Source: JBNJGT01 sp046496745 (lineage in GTDB: Archaea > Nanobdellota > Nanobdellia > Woesearchaeales > JACJVW01). From it: DNA of 9,150 nucleotides. The position numbers and the translations under genes are program-made. Positions 5,710-9,150 of this stretch are shown here, one piece after another. The first letter of the stretch is position 1. Each line of letters begins with the position of its first letter. The stretch lies in assembly GCA_046496745.1 (NCBI GenBank), contig JAWOGQ010000105.1:1-9150 (forward strand), read 5' to 3'. A model generated the notes under the pieces. It worked only from the letters and a program-made list of their open reading frames with translations. It was not told where the DNA came from and did no database searches.

Positions 5710-5719
5710 TATTTATAAA
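5710..5719 (-). promoter_or_regulatory. TATA box for tRNA-Met, overlapping the HIT stop codon
   Basis: TTTATAAATA on the minus strand is centred about 28 bases before the first base of the mature tRNA (5687). Transcription would therefore begin at or within a couple of bases of the tRNA 5' end. The HIT stop codon TAA (5715-5713) lies inside the box. A second AT-rich stretch, TTTTATAT at 5698-5691, is too close to the tRNA to serve. Confidence 0.5.
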
Positions 5720-6114
5720 AGTTTCTTTATGCTCTCAGCGATCTCCTCGATCTCCCCGTCCTTGTAGGAACCCTGTGGCCAAAGCTTCAGCCCGTCTCCT
5801 TCAAACCTCGGGATAACATGGAAATGCAGGTGGTCTATGGCTTGCCCGGAGGCGCGAAAATTGTTCTGCGAGATGTTGAATCCATCACATCCAGTTGCGT
5901 CCATGACGCCCTTCGCACACATCTTTGTGACTGCAATCACCTTCTGTAAGAGATCAGAAGGGATGTCTACCATCGTGACATAATGCTCTTTTGGTATTAC
6001 CAGGCAATGCCCTGGATGGACCGGTGCGATATCAAGAAAAGCAAGGACTTCATCGTCCTCATACACCTTTGCTGAAGGGATCTCTCCCTTTGCTATCTTG
6101 CAGAACAGGCACAT
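5713..6114 (-). CDS. HIT-family (histidine triad) nucleotide hydrolase
   Basis: This 133-residue protein is a typical Hint-type HIT enzyme, which cleaves nucleoside phosphoramidates and adenylylated or dinucleotide substrates by forming a nucleotidyl-histidine. The signature HLHFHVIPR lies at 95-103, with His97 as the nucleophile position. The zinc site of this subgroup is visible as Cys3 and Cys6 (CLFCKI) with His45 and His95. The conserved DIAPVHPGHCLVIPKEH (28-44) block precedes it, and the length is normal. Its ATG directly follows the HAD stop codon (TAGATG, no gap). GGAG nine bases upstream, within the end of the HAD gene, can serve as ribosome binding site, so the two are very likely co-translated. 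It is the last protein gene before tRNA-Met. The likely job is housekeeping removal of AMP adducts; the exact substrate cannot be told from the sequence. Confidence 0.93.
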   Translation of the reverse strand: MCLFCKIAKGEIPSAKVYEDDEVLAFLDIAPVHPGHCLVIPKEHYVTMVDIPSDLLQKVIAVTKMCAKGVMDATGCDGFNISQNNFRASGQAIDHLHFHVIPRFEGDGLKLWPQGSYKDGEIEEIAESIKKLL

Positions 6115-6750
6115 CTATACCATCTCCAGGATTTCTTTCAAGCTTGTGATCTTGTTCTCGTATTCCCTCTTGTCCTTCCGGTCAATGAGATAGCCCTTCA
6201 CTCCTGCGTTTTCAGCACCTCTCATGTCACTTTCTATACTGTCACCTACCATTATGGTCTCTTCCTTTGAAACCCCAAGCTTGGCTATGGCCTTGTCAAA
6301 CATCTCAGCATCAGCCTTGAGAAGTCCTGTGTTATAGGACAAGATAATAGTATCAAATAGCTCATCCAGCTCAAATTTGCTTATCAGCTGTGTGATTGAG
6401 AAAGGATCTGTGTTGGATATAAGTCCCACCTTAATGCCCTTCTCCCGCAACGCCTTGATTGTCTCAAAAGTGTCCTCAAAAGGCTTGGCAAGAAGAGTGT
6501 TCTTGTTCCACATGCCAACAAGCTTGTCGATCACATGTTCAGGTGGCCTAACGTCAAAATCATCACAGACATTTCTGAAAGCCTCAGTAAGATTATCTGC
6601 TTTCTTGGTCATGAAACTTCTCTCGAAACGCTCGATATATTCTCCAAAAGGCATATCTATGCGTAGTATGAACTTTGCTTGCTTCACAGGAGATGGAAAT
6701 ATCCCGTTCTCAATGATTGTCCCCCAAAAATCAAATAGTACTGCTTTCAC
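6115..6750 (-). CDS. HAD-superfamily hydrolase with Trp at the second motif-I position
   Basis: The gene codes for 211 residues from the GTG at 6750. That start is chosen because GAGGTG, complementary to the 16S rRNA end, sits exactly six bases upstream (6762-6757) and the protein then begins MKAVLFDFWGT, usual for the family. A GTG at 6759 would fall inside the ribosome binding site. Motif I is FDFWGT with nucleophile Asp7. Motif II is LISNTD (Ser112 region), motif III is Lys145 in GLLKADAEMF, and motif IV is MVGDSIESDMRG (Asp170, Asp175). Residues about 15-85 form the helical cap of subfamily I. Most HAD phosphatases have a second Asp two residues after the nucleophile as acid/base; here it is Trp9, a variant also seen in some other FDFWGT-type HAD proteins. 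Phosphatase activity is therefore uncertain. It lies 37 bases after the NFACT-R gene and is fused in translation to the HIT gene. Confidence 0.88.
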   Translation of the reverse strand: MKAVLFDFWGTIIENGIFPSPVKQAKFILRIDMPFGEYIERFERSFMTKKADNLTEAFRNVCDDFDVRPPEHVIDKLVGMWNKNTLLAKPFEDTFETIKALREKGIKVGLISNTDPFSITQLISKFELDELFDTIILSYNTGLLKADAEMFDKAIAKLGVSKEETIMVGDSIESDMRGAENAGVKGYLIDRKDKREYENKITSLKEILEMV

Positions 6751-6756
6751 TATAAA

Positions 6757-6762
6757 CACCTC
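6757..6762 (-). promoter_or_regulatory. Ribosome binding site deciding the HAD start
   Basis: GAGGTG on the minus strand matches the archaeal anti-Shine-Dalgarno sequence and lies six bases before the GTG at 6750. It is the clearest such site in the window; other genes here are apparently leaderless or translationally coupled. Confidence 0.65.
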
Positions 6763-6787
6763 AGCATCTGCAAAGCACTTATCCTTT

Positions 6788-7552
6788 TTAAAAATTTCGC
6801 AGACTGTAAGAACCAGTTGGAAGGGACCTGACTATGTCATCAATCTCTCCCCCGATTTTTCTCTTTATCTGTTTTGCGACATCATTTGCCTTCTTGTCAC
6901 CCTGGGAGACCACAACAAACTCAGTGCAGTTGGCTTCAATCGATTCCTTTGGCCCTGCCATCACAGTGTCATCATAGCTTCCGAGTGCAAGATTGATGGA
7001 ATTATCAAGGTAAGTTACTTTGCCGCGAACAACAAAAGCGCCTTTCGGAAGGAATTCCCCTGATTCCGCCTGCTTTGTGATCTGTTCCGGCTTTGCCATG
7101 AAAACGCTTGAATTAGTCATCCCCATCTTGAAAGCCCTGGAGAAAGTGGCTGTCGCATCAGCAACTTCCCTGATGGAATCCTTTGGCTCGTTTCCTTCTG
7201 TTTTCAGCACAAAGAAAGGAGAACCAGCCATGTCAGTATGAAAGACTATGTCATGAGGTTCAGCGTGTTTCTTGATGATTATCTCATTAGAGGTTGCATC
7301 CCTTCCTCCGATGCACAAGTAACCTTCAGAAGTAAAGAACCAGCGGAATTTCTCGTACCATTTCTTTTTTCTCACAACCTTTCTTGCAGGAGCGGTGGTA
7401 TCAATCCTTTTTTCTATGCGTTGCAGCTTTCTCTTGGTATCCTCTATTGTCCTCAAAGCCCCTTCACGCTTCTTTTTTAGCTTCTTTGCACGGTCAAAAT
7501 AGAACGAAGCATTCTCTTCCACAGATTTATTCAGATCCAGTGTAACCCTCAT
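6788..7552 (-). CDS. NFACT-R (DUF814) domain protein lacking the NFACT-N half
   Basis: This 254-residue protein corresponds to the C-terminal half of NFACT proteins (RqcH, Rqc2/NEMF, FbpA), which bind 60S/50S-nascent-chain complexes and add C-terminal tails to stalled peptides. It opens with MRVTLDLNKSVEENASFYFD (1-20), then a Lys/Arg-rich coiled coil (21-60). The NFACT-R core follows: KWYEKFRWFFTSEGYLCIGG (64-83), RDATSNE (84-90), HDIVFHTDMAGSPFFVLKT (100-118), and a C-terminal part with VVRGKVTYLDNS. The NFACT-N and helix-hairpin-helix regions, which hold the residues needed for tailing in RqcH, are absent; full-length relatives are about 550-700 residues. The start is the ATG at 7552, where family similarity begins; the in-frame GTG at 7576 adds eight unrelated residues. 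The first 26 bases overlap the end of the Vms1-like gene, so the two proteins are probably made together. Whether a separate NFACT-N protein exists elsewhere cannot be seen here. Confidence 0.88.
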   Translation of the reverse strand: MRVTLDLNKSVEENASFYFDRAKKLKKKREGALRTIEDTKRKLQRIEKRIDTTAPARKVVRKKKWYEKFRWFFTSEGYLCIGGRDATSNEIIIKKHAEPHDIVFHTDMAGSPFFVLKTEGNEPKDSIREVADATATFSRAFKMGMTNSSVFMAKPEQITKQAESGEFLPKGAFVVRGKVTYLDNSINLALGSYDDTVMAGPKESIEANCTEFVVVSQGDKKANDVAKQIKRKIGGEIDDIVRSLPTGSYSLRNF

Positions 7553-8186
7553 CAGAGAGAAAGCAATCAAGTGCACTTTTTAAATCTTCATCCTGTGACT
7601 CGATAATTATCTTGTCATAATATGGTTTAAGCACTCCAGGCCGGGTCAATACATCAACAATCCACTCAAAGGTTTTCTTCTTTTTCTGGTCCACGAAACG
7701 CTGGAACTTCTCCGCAGAAAACCCTCCTGCATGGGTCCTTCGGACCTCCCTTTTCTTGTTCACCGCCTGTCTTTTCTTACCATCTATCCATTCTATAGCC
7801 TTGATCCGGTTGACAGAGACCTCCAGGTACAAAAGACGGGGATACATGGCAATCTCTGCATTTGTAGGCAGTTTTGGCTTTTTGGTTATCTTTTTAGTAT
7901 CTTCTACTTCTTCAGCCTTCTCAGTTTTCCCGGTTTTGTCACTTCTCTTAGCTTTCTTATTCTTCTCAGGGTCCTTAGATTTAGTCTTTTTAGGTTTCCT
8001 TAGTTCCTCGCGCAGTTTTTCATCAGCTATCCTGTTTCGTATCTTTGCCTTTTCCTGGTCCCGCTTCCGCTTCTCCGCAATCTTTCGCTGCTTTTCCTCT
8101 TCAGCAATCTCCTGCTTACAGTCTTCACAGTATGTTTTACGGGTGAAAAACAGAAACCGTCTGCATCTTTCGCATCGCCTAATCAT
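7527..8186 (-). CDS. Zinc-ribbon, Lys-rich, eRF1-domain-2-like (Vms1-like release factor) protein
   Basis: This 219-residue protein has three parts. Residues 1-25 form a zinc ribbon with Cys5-x2-Cys8 and Cys20-x2-Cys23. Residues 26-108 are a very basic, Lys/Glu-rich helix and linker. Residues 113-205 resemble domain 2 of archaeal/eukaryotic release factor 1 and the Vms1/ANKZF1 (VLRF1) domain. The first strand pair is LLYLEVSVNRIKAIEWIDGK (118-137), followed by the loop RRTHAGGFSAEKFQRF (149-164), a long helix, and the strand YYDKIIIES (189-197). The order and spacing match the HGRGGQSxxRFxRLRE block and the following helix and strand of RF1. The catalytic Gln of GGQ is Phe156 here (GGF); relatives with GGW are known in the actinobacterial VLRF1 group as I recall it. 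A peptidyl-tRNA hydrolase or a ribosome-binding role is inferred. The first 8 bases overlap the MscS gene and the last 26 overlap the NFACT-R gene. The eRF1-like call is by pattern only. Confidence 0.65.
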   Translation of the reverse strand: MIRRCERCRRFLFFTRKTYCEDCKQEIAEEEKQRKIAEKRKRDQEKAKIRNRIADEKLREELRKPKKTKSKDPEKNKKAKRSDKTGKTEKAEEVEDTKKITKKPKLPTNAEIAMYPRLLYLEVSVNRIKAIEWIDGKKRQAVNKKREVRRTHAGGFSAEKFQRFVDQKKKKTFEWIVDVLTRPGVLKPYYDKIIIESQDEDLKSALDCFLSDEGYTGSE

Positions 8187-9150
8187 TTTTCAGATGCACA
8201 TCCATCTGAGGGAATGGGATGTTTATGTTATGCTTGTTCAATAGATTATAGATGCGCTCATTTCCTTCTTCAAGTGCGTCATACCTCTTATCATAATGAT
8301 CCACATAATAGAATGCCTTAAAATTTAGAGCTGAATCACCCATCTCAAGAAACATGACAAAAGGCTCAGGCTCTTTTGCAATCCCTTTTATCTTTTTGAT
8401 CTCCTTTAAGACCATATCACGGACTTCCTTTACATCAGACCCATAAGCAACAGAAAAAGGAACAACTACTCTCACGTCTGTTGCAGGTAGGGCAACATTC
8501 TTGAACTTGGCATTTGCTAGTATCCCGTTAGGTACGATTATTATTTCCTGATCAAAGTTTTTTACTTTTGTGGACCTGAACCCTATATCCTCTATCGTTC
8601 CCATGGTGCCGTCATCCAGGGAGATCAGGTCTCCGTGCTTGATATTCTTGTCAAGGACCAGGCTTATTCCACCAAAAAAGTTTCCTAATGTCTGCTGCAT
8701 TGCAAAAGCAATAGCAAGCCCTCCTATTCCAAGGCCGGCAAGTAAAGGTGCTATCTCTATCCCACTGTTAGTGAGAATCAAAAGAATGCCCAGCATGAAT
8801 AATATTATTCCAGATGCCTTGTGAAAGAGTATTACAAGTTGGTCGTCAAGTGAATTCTCAGTCTTTTCTGCCCATTTATTCCCCCAGTTAAGGATAAGCA
8901 CATCTGCTATTCGGATAACAATCCACGTGCAGATCAGTATTATTACTCCTTCAACAATACTTGTCACGATTCTCTCAACTGTAGGTGTCATTACAAGATA
9001 TGCCACTCCCAGCCTCACACCAATAACAATCAGAAGTATTGAGATAGGATTCTTTGTGCGTGCGATAAGCTTGTCATCAACCTTAGTCTTTGTCCTTTTC
9101 GTGAATTGGACAACAATGCGCTCGATCACGAACACTGCTATTTTCGAGAA
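8179..9150 (-). CDS. MscS-family mechanosensitive channel, 5' end beyond the window
   Basis: The visible part, at least 318 residues from the GTG at 9135, is a small-conductance mechanosensitive channel that opens under membrane tension to release solutes. The frame stays open to the right edge (FSKIA before that GTG), so the true start lies outside. Membrane segments are about 30-50, 58-83 and 107-122. The pore helix is LLAGLGIGGLAIAFAMQQTL (131-150), followed by GNFFGGISLVLD. The beta domain includes GDLISLDDGTMGTIEDIGFRSTKV and the signature IIIVPNGILANA (198-209). The C-terminal alpha/beta domain ends in INIPFPQMDVHL (305-315), usual for the family. It is first of the minus-strand cluster as seen here and overlaps the Vms1-like gene by 8 bases. 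No functional link to the translation genes is obvious; co-transcription may be incidental. Confidence 0.92.
   Translation of the reverse strand, partial: FSKIAVFVIERIVVQFTKRTKTKVDDKLIARTKNPISILLIVIGVRLGVAYLVMTPTVERIVTSIVEGVIILICTWIVIRIADVLILNWGNKWAEKTENSLDDQLVILFHKASGIILFMLGILLILTNSGIEIAPLLAGLGIGGLAIAFAMQQTLGNFFGGISLVLDKNIKHGDLISLDDGTMGTIEDIGFRSTKVKNFDQEIIIVPNGILANAKFKNVALPATDVRVVVPFSVAYGSDVKEVRDMVLKEIKKIKGIAKEPEPFVMFLEMGDSALNFKAFYYVDHYDKRYDALEEGNERIYNLLNKHNINIPFPQMDVHLKND

Noticed and set aside
6377..7063. Plus-strand 228-residue open frame
   Set aside because: It lies antisense to the HAD and NFACT-R genes, whose motifs are unmistakable, and the translation shows no domain.
7734..7746. 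GGTCC-TTC-GGACC inverted repeat
   Set aside because: Only a 5-bp stem inside codons for Val-Arg-Arg-Thr before the GGF loop; no T-run or other sign of function.
7756..8244. Plus-strand 162-residue open frame, rich in Ser/Phe/Leu
   Set aside because: It is the complement of the Lys/Glu-rich linker of the Vms1-like gene; the hydrophobic look comes from reading AAG/GAA codons backwards.
1..9150. CRISPR arrays, insertion sequences, integrase or attachment sites
   Set aside because: No regularly spaced direct repeats, transposase or integrase motifs, or tRNA-end duplications were seen. The tRNA 3' half is not repeated elsewhere as far as I could read.

Overview
Most of this window reads as chromosomal DNA of a moderately AT-rich archaeon. 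The evidence is an archaeal-type elongator tRNA-Met with an intron at position 37/38, an archaeal Dpo4-like Y-family polymerase, an NFACT-R protein, an Lrp-type regulator, and TATA boxes placed about 25 bases upstream of start codons (a leaderless-transcript layout). Small split proteins and tight gene packing suggest a DPANN-type lineage such as Woesearchaeota or Pacearchaeota, but that placement is an inference. The first ~190 bases do not match the rest: by hand count they are about 66% GC, against roughly 42-50% just downstream. They encode, on the minus strand, a piece of RNA polymerase subunit A' that looks haloarchaeal.

Layout. Positions 1-~190 hold the rpoA' fragment, which ends abruptly in a junction. 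Immediately right of the junction, on the plus strand, is the 3' part of a DHH/DHHA1 phosphoesterase gene that lacks its catalytic half. Then follow an AdoMet decarboxylase (SpeD)-like protein that has lost its catalytic residues and gained a C-terminal zinc-finger-like motif, and a Y-family DNA polymerase. Each of these two has its own TATA box. A 350-residue helical protein of unknown function lies convergent to the polymerase gene (2902-3954). It is divergent from a two-module Lrp/AsnC-type regulator (4085-4927), and the shared intergenic region carries two copies of the palindrome TAGTACTA 64 bp apart. An HD-domain phosphohydrolase (minus strand) converges on the regulator gene.

From 5566 to the right edge everything is on the minus strand and runs as one tight cluster. 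In transcription order it is: an MscS-type channel (partial at the right edge); a zinc-ribbon/Lys-rich/eRF1-domain-2-like (Vms1-like) protein; a stand-alone NFACT-R protein; a HAD hydrolase; a HIT-family protein; and the intron-containing tRNA-Met. Neighbouring frames overlap (8 and 26 bp), abut (0 bp), or are separated by 37 bp.

The most interesting biology is the pair of a Vms1-like release-factor domain and an NFACT-R protein encoded in overlapping frames. Both families belong to ribosome-associated quality control in other organisms, so this may be a minimal archaeal system acting on stalled ribosomes. The release-factor loop reads GGF rather than GGQ, and the NFACT protein lacks its N-terminal half, so activity cannot be assumed. 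Other notable points are the SpeD-like pseudoenzyme, the probable self-regulating Lrp-like gene, the predicted leaderless tRNA, and the chimeric left edge.
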